DNA of 64,000 bases from Apostichopus californicus (Eukaryota; Echinodermata; Holothuroidea; Aspidochirotida; Stichopodidae): assembly GCA_020650975.1 (NCBI GenBank), contig JAIPMN010000279.1:1-64000 (forward strand), read 5' to 3'. Positions 50,701 through 59,110 of the stretch are shown piece by piece. Both the position numbers and the translations under genes were made by a program. Position 1 is the first letter of the stretch. Each line of letters opens with the position of its first letter. Below the pieces are notes generated by a model. It was not told where the DNA came from. It did not search any database and saw nothing but the letters and a program-made list of their open reading frames with translations.

Positions 50701-53700
50701 AGGGGTTCCCTAACTGGGGTGCATGAACCCCCAGGGGGTGCGTGAGTCCATCCCAGGGAGACGTTTCTGAAAGTCAAACTAGAGTACTTTTTGTTGGACT
50801 AAAATCTGATATATCATATAATTTAGTAATGTACAAAAGTCGTACCTATCGACAAACCCTACAATATTACACTATGAACTTGATCTTTTACGAAGCACTG
50901 TTATACGTATCATAGTATAATAATGACTCAGATTGTGTCTCAAAAAGTTGGGGATTCCTGGACAACTGTGACATCCACAGGGGGTTCGTGGGGGGATAAA
51001 GTTAGTGAAACCCTGGCATAAGCCAAAGTTAAAAGTGAGGTCTGATCCTTAATCACAGCATTGATGACCACTGTAGGTGGCCTTTGCAGTATCTTTCCTA
51101 GTAGTAACCTGCTTCTAAATAAAATTATGTATGTGGATCCTGTTTAGCCGGTCTTACTGAAACTTTATTTGTATTGAGTTGCATGCATAGACTCCCATCT
51201 TTTCTTACTAGACTTACAGTAGAATTGAGGTATATATATTACCATTAACAATATTTGTAGATTCTCACTACTGTGATAAAATCACATGTTCTTGATTAAG
51301 TTTACAAAAATATGTTTCAAGTACCTCAGAATATTCTCATTATAAGTGTTACATGTAGCATGTGCATGCAGCAAGGCTTCCTTTTAGCCTATTTTCCATA
51401 AATAACAAATAACAAAAGTTTGCATGTGATTATCATATCATATTTAATAGCACAGAGCCAATAAGTCAGGCCCTGGGGACAATTATGTCACCAGACCCCT
51501 TTTGGAACTCTTCAACTTTTCCATAAATTAATTATGACGTCGAGGATAAACTATTCATCATCCCATACTTTGCTGGGCCCCCTCCCTATTTTCCTTAACT
51601 CTGTCTTGTTTTCTTGCGCCCCCTCAGAATTTTCCTTGGACCCCTTTGAAATAATTCCCAGGCCCAATAATTGACTCCAGGTCTTGGGGACTGTAATTCC
51701 ATGCTCCTCTTGTGAACAGGTCTGCATTAGCATGAAGTTATTACTTTTCATGTTCCCAGTTTTTGTTCTGGAATATGATTGACGTTGAAGACTCAGTCTA
51801 AACACCTCTTGAACGACACCATAGAAACTTCAAAGCCAGCTGGTTGTCATGGTTATGCATCCTTTGAAGAGTGTACGTCATACTGTAAAGCTGATGAGAT
51901 CTTCTTTTCCTTGTCCTTTTTTCGCAGTTCCTGGCAGTTCAGAGGGCTCAGCTAGTGATGCATCTGGAGGGTTTGGGAGAAATGTCATCATGACCGGGAA
52001 TCGAATCGATCTCTCCAGCCAGGAGACATCAACTTCACAGGGAACTGAGGACGAAAAGGAAGCAGGGTAGGCCAATAACCACACAATTCACGGGGGGGGG
52101 GGTTAGGGGGGATGCAATTTTATAGGAGGATGTTTAGTGTTTTCTTTTCAGATAGGAGGAGATGTCTACAAACTATGTCACTGAATAACTGACCAAATCT
52201 ACTAACAAAAAATCTCCCCATTATTGGTTTTAACATCTGGCCAATTGCAATACAAATCAAAATAGACTATTAATTAGCAATTGTAGTGCCTCACAATCAG
52301 ACATATTATTGTTACTGGTTCACTTTACTGATCCAAAGTATACATTCTTGTCGCAGGTGGCAGCAAAGTATATGAAATCCTACTGTTGATAAATGACACC
52401 AAAGTTCATGTTCCTTCTATTTTTTAAAGAAATGTTGGTGAGCTAATGATCATGGAATAATAATTACAGAAGAGCATTTCTTACTTTTAGAAACTAGTTA
52501 CTAATCTAGCATCTCTTGGATGTATAAAAACACAATGTTCTCCATTCAAGAAACAAGGTTCACATATAGGCATTAGCATCTCCACCTACACTCCTACATG
52601 ACAAAAGATAAAGTACTTAAAGTAAATGATTCATGATGGTACATTAATGATGTTACACTTGACTGTTAAGGTTGTTAGACTGTCCCCAATCCTCTGTCAT
52701 CCTTCCTCTCTAAATTAACCGACTATTAACTGATCTTCTTTTTACATTTGACATAACTATGGAATTGTCTGATGTCTTTTTTTAGGTCTCGTTCAAATCG
52801 GCATTTGAAAGGTTCCTGGCTTCATTACTGGGAGCAGTTCGTTGGTGAGTGTTGTTTCGTTGATTCGCATCGTCTCATTGGCTTTTAGGTAGACTGACCT
52901 GTTTATGATGTCACATACTATGAGCTCCTCATTTGTTAGGGTTAATGATATGCATATAATTTAATATTATGTAAATCCCTTGTCAATGTTTCATCATTAA
53001 TGCATCTCTCTGTCAGGACTGAGGATAAGTTTAATGAGTACTTTCTCTCAATTTCCAGGTTGTGGAGAGGGTAATGATTCGTACCATCTGTCTCAGATGA
53101 AGCTGCAGATGTTTGCTGGTAAGTCTTCTCAAACAGTATATACTTCATATTTAAAGAAATACACCTGAAATAGTCACCACACTCTAAATAAGTGCCCCAC
53201 AATAGGCAGTTTATGGGCCACATCTGACCCACGGAAACTTTCAATCTGAAGAGCAAAGAGAGAATTATACCCAATCTGCTAGCCCTTGAAGCTGCAGGAC
53301 GTAGAATGCTAGGGTGAAGTGGTACCCGATCTGCTAGCCCTTAAAGCTGCAGGCTGTAGAATGCTAGGGAGAATTGGTACCCAATCTGCTAGCCGTTAAA
53401 GCTGCAGGCCGACGATAGGGAGAAGTGGTATCAAATCTGCTAGCCCTTAAAGCTGCAGGCTGTTGAATGCTAGGGAGAATTGGTAACCAATCTGCTAGCC
53501 CTTAAAGCTGCAGGCTGTAGAACACTAGGGAGAATTGGTACCCAATCTGCTAACCCTTAAAGCTGCAGGCTGTAGAATGCCAGGGAGAATTGGTACCCAA
53601 TCTTCTAGCCCTTAAAGCTGCAGGCTTTAGAATGATAGGGAGAATTGGTACCCAATCTGCTAGCCCTTAAAGCTGCAGGCTGTAGAACGATAGGGAGAAT

Positions 53701-56397
53701 TGGTACCCGATCTGCTAGCCCTTAAAGCTGCAGGCTGTAGAATGCTAGGGAGAATTGGTACCCAATCTGCTAGCCCTTAAAGCTGTAGGCTGTAGAATGC
53801 TACGAAGAAGTGGTACCCAATCTGCTAACCCTTAAAGCTGCAGGCTGTAGAATGATAGGGAGAATTGGTACTCGATCTGCTAGCCCTTAAAGCTGCAGGC
53901 TGTAGAACACTAGGGAGAATTGGTATCAAATCTGCTAGCCCTTAAAGCTGCAGGCTGTAGAATGCCAGGGAGAATTGGTACCCAATCTGCTAGCCCTTAA
54001 AGCTGCAGGCTGTAGAATGCTAGGGAGAATTGGTACCCAATCTTCTAGCCCTTAAAGCTGCAGGCTGTAGAATGCTAGGGAGAATTGGTACCCAATCTGC
54101 TAGCCCTTAAAGCTGCAGGGTGTAGAACGATATGGAGAATTGGTACCCGATCTGCTAGCCCTTAAAGCTGCAGGCCGACGATAGGGAGAATTGGTACCCG
54201 ATCTGCTAGCCCTTAAAGCTGCAGGCCGACGATAGGGAGAAGTGGTACCCAATCTGCTAGCCCTTAAAGCTGCAGGCTGTAGAACGATATGGAGAATTGG
54301 TACCCGATCTGCTAGCCCTTAAAGCTGCAGGCTGTAGAATGCCAGGGAGAATTGGTACCCAATCTGCTAGCCCTTAAGCTGCAGGCCGACGATAGGGAGA
54401 AGTGGTATCAAATCTGCTAGCCCTTAAAGCTGCAGGCTGTTGAATGCTAGGGAGAATTGGTACCCAATCTGCTAGCCCTTAAAGCTGCAGGCTGTAGAAC
54501 ACTAGGGAGAATTGGTACCCAATCTTCTAGCCCTTAAAGCTGCAGGCTTTAGAATGATAGGGAGAATTGGTACCCAATCTGCTAGCCCTTAAAGCTGCAG
54601 GCCGACGATAGGGAGAATTGGTACTTGATCTGCTAGCCCTAAAAGCTGCAGGCTGTAGAATGCCTGGGAGAATTGGTACCCAATCTGCTAGCCCTTAAAG
54701 CTGCAGACCGACGATAGGGAGAATTGGTACCCAATCTGCTAGCCGTTAAAGCTGCAGGCTGTAGGCCACCATATAATAACCCTGCATATTGCTCAATCTA
54801 GGTAAAGTGAAATTTTGGTTCTCTCCGACCTTTGCCCGAACCAATAACAATACCAATGAAAAGATGGTTATTACAGATAACCTGATAAAATTTGAACATC
54901 AGATATACCTTGTAAATCAGATTAAAAGTTTGTATATTTGAGAAAGTGAGCCATTATCACATGATTAAATTGTCCATACTACTGAGCTGGATACCACTTC
55001 CCAATGTGTACATATGTATAGGCTCAAATCACAGTGAAGAACACAGGAAGTTGTTGTGTCATGATTGTGGCTTATCACAGCCACCACAAAGAGTAGCAGG
55101 TTGTAATCTTAGATCTTGCTGATTGTGGCTTCATTTTCATGTTATTTGGTCTTGAGGCTTCCTGAATCTATGAACTCTGCACTCTGTTTCAGGTCACTCT
55201 GCTGGCATCAAAGCATTGCAGGTTTTACCGAACGAAAATTCGTTTGCGAGTGCAAGCAAGGACAAAACAGTGAAACTCTGGTCACTCCGTAACTACGGAG
55301 ATGGTTCGTCTAATGTGGCATGCCAATTTACATATCCACATCACAAAAAGACGGTGTTTGCCCTCAACTACCTGGAGTCCCAGAGATTAATTGCTTCCTG
55401 TGATGGCAATGTTTATGTAAGTTTTGGATGTGATTGCAATGGTTTTTACATTCACTTCAGTTAGATGCTTTCTTGTAGTTTTTGCATTTACTGTGAAGTG
55501 TGGGCTACTGAAGGCCATGGACTGGGGTAGGTTGGGGGAGGGAGGAGGGGGGAGAGAGGAATTAAGGAGAGGAGGATAAACAATAGGAAAGGCACATAGG
55601 CTGGGAAGGAGAAATTGCACAAGCAGGAGAAGGAGGAATTGGTGGGGAATCATGGGAGATGCAAAGGCAGAGGCAGGGTATAGGCAAGAAAAGGAAAAGT
55701 TGGGAAAGGATGGAAGGAAAGGGAAAGTCACTTGGTCCAGGGGTAAGCATGAGAGGGGGGTGGGATAGGAATTGGTAGGGGATACGAGAATGGATATAGT
55801 CATGAGGACAGTGGATTGGCAGGAGATGGATGAACTGGTAGGAGATAGAGAGAAGGGAGGAATTGTAAAGGTGGAGATGGAGGGATCCAAGGGAGATCAC
55901 AGAAGGGGAAGAGATGTACAGGCAGGGGATGACCAAGGGAAGGAGGAGTAGGTGTTGCAAAAAAGAAAATGAAGCATCGGGCAAGTATGGGGATAAGCAG
56001 GGGATGGAGATATTTTGCAGTTATAGGGGAATGGGGAGAACGGGGAATGGGAAGGTAGGGTATGAGCAGTGGTGCAGTTGGTTGTGGAGGAGGACATGGT
56101 CAATGTATTTCTTTGTATTATTTTGAGAGCAAAGCTATTTTCCCTGTTTGTAAGAATATTGGTGACATTCTAAAGATCTATCTCAATTTTGTTGTATTTG
56201 TTAGGTTTGGGATCCATACGGTAGTGGTGCAGCCTTACGAGGGTACGACCTGAGTAAGAACGTACCGACATGTATGGTGGCAATGCCTGCACCCAGCCCA
56301 GTCATAATGGTGTCCACCCCAGATGCTACAGTCAAAATTATCGACATCAGGCATGCTGTAGTTCAACATGCGTTGAAGATTTCTACTGGACCTCTGG
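27720..56397 (+). CDS. WDR81: WDR81, BEACH and WD-repeat protein; 22 exons, 3' end outside window
   Basis: WDR81 with WDR91 restrains class III PI3-kinase on endosomes and drives early-to-late endosome conversion. Coding exons: 27720-27803, 28493-28665, 29598-29754, 30913-32055, 34014-34244, 34651-34782, 35173-35321, 36418-36577, 37606-37784, 38225-39723, 40302-40420, 40566-40685, 41318-41549, 44902-45075, 45617-45743, 46489-46607, 49035-49076, 51928-52066, 52786-52844, 53059-53118, 55193-55416, 56205-56397. All are GT-AG with agreeing phases, 5515 nt, 1838 codons plus one base. ATG 27720 gives MSDYFQIAADLGLQ, aligning with an internal Met (about residue 27) of human WDR81, so the vertebrate leader is absent. 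The frame continues past 56397; by comparison with the human protein (1941 residues), about 190 residues of WD repeats are missing, and no matching exon was found up to 64000. Every residue block recalled from human WDR81 occurs in order. Confidence 0.95.
29115..29195. mobile_element. 59-bp hammerhead-like insertion in WDR81 intron 2
   Basis: The insertion 29126-29184 is flanked by exact 11-bp direct repeats GTAATCAGAGA (29115-29125 and 29185-29195). It consists of little more than one arm end of the family seen at 6736-7122, in the same orientation as that element's left arm. No tail and no second arm are present. This is the smallest unit with clear target duplication. Confidence 0.8.
29144..29182 (-). 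ncRNA. Hammerhead-like motif in the 59-bp insertion
   Basis: The same layout as at 7010-7048, on the - strand, but the core reads TTGAAGA instead of CTGAAGA. Because that C is a conserved core base, this copy is probably inactive. Confidence 0.4.
30913..34244 (+). CDS. WDR81: WDR81 exons 4-5, BEACH domain
   Basis: Exon 4 (30913-32055) is a single 1143-nt exon encoding residues 139-519; exon 5 (34014-34244) encodes 520-596. Exon 4 starts with a kinase-like pre-BEACH part (FHSQGLVCGNVNLTDF) and continues into the BEACH core: QVSNFEYLMILNYLAGRR, NFYPVLPWVCDF, RLNKGDQQLD, HHITGMLTDITYYVYKSRR, WTPDECIPEFFCDPEIF and RIHRWIDITFGYK. Exon 5 resumes with HGIVQLFHGPHPKKL, equal to human YGVVQLFDQPHPQRL. 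The exon 4 donor at 32056 is the first of a tandem series of identical donors (see repeat at 32048). Confidence 0.95.
32048..32705 (+). repeat. 27-bp minisatellite built on a splice donor
   Basis: About 25 units of GTAAGCATAAGGAATAACTG plus TTATAAG follow one another from the exon 4/intron 4 junction. The last eight exonic bases (GTTATAAG) and the donor GTAAGC form the unit border. About 21 units keep GTAAGC or GTAAGT. Two units are shortened to 18 bp, one is lengthened by one base, and those near the 3' end are more degenerate. Units 1 and 2 are open in the BEACH reading frame (VSIRNNCHK, VSIRNNCDK); a stop occurs in unit 3. Donor copies at 32083 and 32110 would therefore add 9 or 18 residues if used. 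Confidence 0.95.
32706..34013 (+). other. Remainder of WDR81 intron 4
   Basis: AT-rich intron sequence. Short open frames only, and no repeat family was recognised. Confidence 0.5.
34651..37784 (+). CDS. WDR81: WDR81 exons 6-9, linker after BEACH
   Basis: Residues 597-802. Exons 6-7 encode a low-conservation serine- and acid-rich linker (ASDVLVTSEDAAPSSSS, ESSMDKGETSAINRLSTGSD). Exon 8 ends in LIKLPDDYDPLAALSQVEAL, matching human ILLPEGFNPMQALEELEKT. Exon 9 has RDMLALGCTIAELFLASKLR, matching human [20 protein letters not shown]. The latter resembles a kinase-like C-lobe segment in vertebrates too. Confidence 0.9.
35322..36417 (+). other. WDR81 intron 7
   Basis: AT-rich. No element with definable ends was found. 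Confidence 0.4.
36955..37020 (+). repeat. Retroposon 3'-end fragment
   Basis: GAAGCGCTTTG followed by AGCGCTATATAAATGACATA is the type of 3' end shared by many L2/CR1-like LINEs and their SINEs in animals. Only the end is recognised; it lies in intron 8. Confidence 0.45.
38225..39723 (+). CDS. WDR81: WDR81 exon 10, large central exon
   Basis: A 1499-nt exon encoding residues about 803-1302. It opens with YSEIVAFPPFFPALHQL (human FSSVVPFPPYFPALHRF) and helical repeats (LLYLLDLFKNHEIGLLALLL, QLLVRLGCRIFLRHLAQYV). A long acidic, serine-rich region follows, about residues 1050-1220 (DDEEQSDGEDISLSEEDRSE). The exon ends in SVSWLAERIGPSLTGQYL (human MVRWLSAKLGPTVASRHV). The acidic part varies in vertebrates as well and is probably disordered. 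Confidence 0.95.
40302..46607 (+). CDS. WDR81: WDR81 exons 11-16, helical middle
   Basis: Residues about 1303-1599. Landmarks: VLQCIMDIVDLYGDEFIFQQ (human LSCLLHIARLYGEPVLTYQ), KHEASLVASMVLLISILERI, KILFPVINLSSSLSHIFPSG (human [20 protein letters not shown]), LALVFTPEMAYIAYVPLCRL (human KVFTLEMAYTIYVPFSCL) and MPNHDLIWKLYSSH. Exon 15 sits 18 bp downstream of a retroelement insertion. The long intron 13 carries a minisatellite. Confidence 0.95.
41950..42369 (+). other. Intron 13 before the array
   Basis: Contains a 136-codon open frame (41958-42368) without recognised similarity. It lies wholly in the intron, has no conserved motif, and ends where the minisatellite begins. It is treated as chance. 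Confidence 0.4.
42370..44845 (+). repeat. 77-bp minisatellite with a 224-bp higher-order repeat
   Basis: About 32 units fill WDR81 intron 13. The basic unit, for example starting ACTTAGGGTATAGTTAATGC at 42494 and again at 42571, is 77 bp. From 43567 to about 44762 three diverged subunits (roughly 75, 75 and 74 bp) repeat together with a period of exactly 224 bp; starts are at 43567, 43791, 44015, 44239, 44463 and 44687. The subunits differ in fixed features, such as GATTTCACATGGGAGG, GCTGCTGTCACGTGGG and GGGTGAGTCACATGTG. Confidence 0.95.
45474..45607 (+). mobile_element. Hammerhead-like insertion abutting WDR81 exon 15
   Basis: The insertion 45483-45598 (116 bp) is flanked by exact 9-bp repeats ACATTTGAT (45474-45482 and 45599-45607). 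It equals the right-hand part of the 6736-7122 element: the hammerhead-like core, TCTTTTACACATTCT, the GGCTCTCTAGTGGATAAGCA block and a TTTTATTTTATTTT tail. Exon 15 starts at 45617, so only 18 bp separate the element from the exon. Its T-rich tail now lies where the polypyrimidine tract would be expected. Confidence 0.85.
45484..45522 (+). ncRNA. Hammerhead-like motif next to exon 15
   Basis: The same layout as at 7010-7048, but the core reads CTAAAGA, changing the conserved G. Probably not catalytic. Confidence 0.4.
47000..48490 (+). other. WDR81 intron 16, unassigned part
   Basis: No gene. The stretch around 47280-47570 ends with a run containing AATAAAG and might be the end of an old retroelement, but no borders or duplications could be set. 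Confidence 0.3.
48491..48889. mobile_element. hAT-type MITE in WDR81 intron 16
   Basis: The element 48499-48881 (383 bp) has inverted ends CAGTGGCGGAGC and GCTCCGCCACTG and near-identical 8-bp flanks TATATGTG/TATGTGTG. Eight-base duplications and CAG-type ends are typical of hAT transposons. No transposase frame. Confidence 0.85.
49035..53118 (+). CDS. WDR81: WDR81 exons 17-20, small exons before the WD repeats
   Basis: Residues about 1600-1699. Exon 17 is only 42 nt (EIPSTVVNERSSSP). Exon 18 contains VIMTGNRIDL, matching human VLVGNRIQI. Exon 19 encodes LKGSWLHYWEQFV, matching human LSGNWLAYWQYEI. Exon 20 encodes YHLSQMKLQMFAGH together with the first base of exon 21, matching human FHQIRLQSFPGH, the start of the first WD repeat. 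Confidence 0.9.
49105..49460 (+). repeat. Poly-A run and TATGTACATA-rich low-complexity tract
   Basis: A 16-base A run at about 49105 is followed by some 300 bp rich in TGTACAT/ATGTATG words. These are self-complementary and give long spurious frames. Confidence 0.7.
50692..51023. mobile_element. hAT-type MITE in WDR81 intron 17
   Basis: The element 50700-51015 (316 bp) starts CAGGGGTTCCCTAACTGGGG and ends GTTAGTGAAACCCTG. It is flanked by exact 8-bp duplications GCATAAGC (50692-50699, 51016-51023). The CAGGGGTTCCC end is the well-known hAT/Charlie-like terminus. Non-coding. Confidence 0.92.
53270..54770 (+). repeat. 55-bp minisatellite in WDR81 intron 20
   Basis: About 27 units contain CTAGCCCTTAAAGCTGCAGG, then CTGTAGAATGCTAGGGAGAA and TTGGTACCCAATCTG. 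A 50-bp variant with GCCGACGATAGGG recurs in several places. The array starts about 150 bp after exon 20. Confidence 0.95.
54780..55192 (+). other. End of WDR81 intron 20
   Basis: Unremarkable intron sequence up to the CTGTTTCAG acceptor of exon 21. Confidence 0.4.
55193..56397 (+). CDS. WDR81: WDR81 exons 21-22, first WD repeats
   Basis: Residues about 1700-1838. Exon 21 encodes GHSAGIKALQVLPNENSFAS, ASKDKTVKLWSL and CDGNVY; exon 22 encodes VWDPYGSGAAL and MVAMPAPSPVIMVSTPDATV. These match human GHSGAVKCVAPL, GSKDRTVRLWPL, CDGAVHVWDPFTG and [20 protein letters not shown]. The reading frame is open at the exon 22 donor, so more WD repeats must follow. Confidence 0.95.
55513..56095 (+). repeat. 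Polypurine tract in WDR81 intron 21
   Basis: Nearly 600 bp of strongly G/A-rich sequence on the + strand (GGGGGAGGGAGGAGGGGGGA and similar). The complementary strand gives long serine/proline/phenylalanine-rich frames (55387-56103), which are artefacts of the base bias. Confidence 0.85.
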
Positions 56398-56859
56398 GTA
56401 AGTTTTCAATATCAGTTCAATCATTTTCGTAACGTAATAACAAAGAGAAGAGTCAGAAAGAACACAATATAAGCATATATAGCAGAGCGAGGAACCACGA
56501 AACAGAAAAATGACTGCAGGACTTCAGAGGAAGTGCAAACTAGAGATTGTGAATTAAAAAATCTCTGGGATACAGCAGATGAAATACAAGGAAAGTTGAA
56601 ACGTGAATGAACAGTTCAGAAGAGAATTTGGTCAAACCACCACCTGAGATGTAAAAAGACCCCCCCCCCTTCAAACTCTACCCTATACACCACAACAACA
56701 AGAACCAGAAAATAGTGAACACCCTAAACAGGATGGAAAATGGTAAGAATACTGAGAGAGGTTTGTAACTAGTTTTAGTTTAAAGTTAATAATAATTTCA
56801 ATGACTTGAAACAGCCTATGAAATAACTCCAGATCTTAGGACATGTGAATTAAGTACAA

Positions 56860-58450
56860 TGACGGGTGGAATTCAAGTGGTTTGGGCAAATCTGGAGAGA
56901 GAGAGGTACTTTATTTCTAATGTTGTGGTTCTATACTGAAAAATGCAAAAAGGAAAAGAGGTTGGAGAGTTCCCATTGAATGATTGTGGTATAAATGTGA
57001 TGATTTGATAACTCCTGGTGTCATAAATGTTGAAGGTGTTGAGGTTAGCAAAAAGATTGTTACTTATGAGCGAGATACAAACTCTTTCTAATCTAACGAC
57101 CTTCCCCTTTTTCATGAATGTGAATTTTCTGATTGGAAAGATATTTGCCTCAGGCAGAATTACAGTAAGATTAGTAATGTAAAATAATTGTGTTATATGT
57201 AGAGTGGAGAAATACTTGGTTAGGTTTATTGAATCTAAGATGGGTGAGAATATAACAACACCTTTGAAAACTAAACTGATAAATTTTATTTATAATCAAT
57301 GTGAGTTAATATTATTGCTTTTAACAGTAGGTCTGTAAACAGTTTTACCAGATAGGCATATTATGCCAAAGACATCACAGGACAGGTTTTCTGAACAAGT
57401 AGAAGTGTGTTGGCCTTAAACCACATGCTTTCACGTTGCAACACCTGCTCAACAATAGCAATAAATAGGACCGTGAACAAAACAAAAGGTTCACATATCA
57501 ACAGCCAAAACAATCATAGAAATGTTACTACTGGAACAGTGAAGTTCTTTGATATAAATAATAATGAGTAATGGACTGTCAATTTGTTAAGGTTTAAGGC
57601 AGTTTTATTGTCAAAGACATAATGACTTGAAAATTATTGCAAAGGAAGCCCAGTTTCTTTTGAACTTGGAGAGTAAAAATATTTATGCTCAATGGTGTCA
57701 AAAGCTTTCTAGAAATCAAAGGAGTGTGCCCCTGATATAATGACGTTTTTAAAAAAGCAACAACATAATGTGAGTGAGACACTTAACAAAGATCTTTGAT
57801 GTTGATTTTCCAGGAAGAACACTAAATTGTCCATAATTTAATAAGCTATGTGTAGGGAAAGAAAACCCAGAAGTCTCATAAAAGCAATTTCTTTGAGGAT
57901 TTCAGAAAAATACAAATTAGAAGGACTATGACAGTCACCCTCTGGTGAACAGGAGTAGCTTTTATCAATTTGGTTCTTGAATAGCGCAATACCTTGCGGT
58001 AAAAACAGAATCAGAGTTCACAGTGTTTGGAGCGATACTGTAGTAGGCAGGTGAAGATATATGGAGAGAAAATAATGTAGCAGTGACTTCACTCATTTCA
58101 GCATCGGTGCAAAAGTTCATGTGTAATGTTGATAGACTGACGTATGTCATGATTTGGTTGTGTGAAGAAAGATTTGCCAAATGATCTAAATTTGGTAATT
58201 GTAAGGTCATTGAGCCATTCTAAGAAGGACAGTTGAAATGTCAAGCTTGAATTAGTGTAGAACTGAGAACATAAATGAAAAACTGCCTTCTGCATAAGCT
58301 TGTTTCATGTACTGAGTTCTACAGACAATTCTTTGTTTTTCTAAATTGAAATGCTTTAGTAAACCTTGTAATTAGTGGAGCTGTGTACCAAGGCCTACTC
58401 TGTTACCCTGACAGTTACAATCAAGGCTCTTCATCAGAATTAAAAGTGGA
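56860..58450 (-). mobile_element. LINE reverse-transcriptase fragment (decayed)
   Basis: The - strand shows a KAFDTIEHKYF block at about 57676-57716, equal to the KAFDT(I/V)(N/D)H motif of LINE reverse transcriptases. Upstream (58000-57900) is a TIALFKNQIDKS-like segment. Downstream the C-terminal YDTRSYQIITFIPQ block lies at about 57030, like YNTRNKNNLHVP in CR1/L2-type LINEs. Stops and frame changes separate the blocks; the copy is dead. The family within non-LTR elements is uncertain, and the borders are estimates. Confidence 0.7.
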
Positions 58451-58758
58451 AAAAAAATTATATTATATTATGACACACTTTTAAAATTATGCAATGCATT
58501 TTATTTATAATTTTTGATAGTTTTGAATGATCTATTTGGATTGGAATTCATAAGTTTTTGACAGTTATTAATGGTTCCCCCAGCGTTTCTACAGCGTGCG
58601 TTGTCATAAATATTCCAATGCGTGAGATCTATACTGTTTACACATCTTTCAATCAAAGTAACCTACACGATAACATGAATGCAATCACAAAGCATGCGAA
58701 CACACTGGATGAACTTGCATACAGATTTCCTGGATGGATTACAAGTTCAAGGTTCCAC

Positions 58759-59110
58759 TTTAAAGGCATTGAAGACTTGCCCCAAACAGCGTGCCGCCAT
58801 CTTTTAAAATGTTAAATTTCCGTTGCTTGCTTGCTACAAAATGTAGACAGTAATGAAACGTGATACCTTGTTATCTTTAGCGGGACCTGAGATGTCTATC
58901 GCTGTATCGTTTGTACACTGTGCTGTGGGTATTGACAGCAGCTGTATTTACTGACTGTACACTAGTGTCTAATTACCAACGGTAGCAAGCTGTGTGTGTA
59001 TTTTCTGGGATCGATGGTGGTCTCTCACACCTCTGTTACACCTCATTTTGAACTAGGTCAGATTACTGGCATTATACGTTTCTTTTTGGGCGAGTCTTCA
59101 CACCCTTTAA
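58759..59110 (+). mobile_element. TTAA-bounded inverted-repeat element, family A, copy 2
   Basis: 352 bp from TTAA to TTAA. The left end is TTAAAGGCATTGAAGACTTG and the right end GGGCGAGTCTTCACACCCTTTAA, inverted over about 20 bp with a few mismatches. This structure fits piggyBac-type MITEs. It is homologous, in the opposite orientation, to 23154-23502. Confidence 0.8.

Noticed and set aside
55387-56103. Serine/proline-rich - strand frames
   Set aside because: They are produced by the polypurine tract on the other strand, with no conserved motif.
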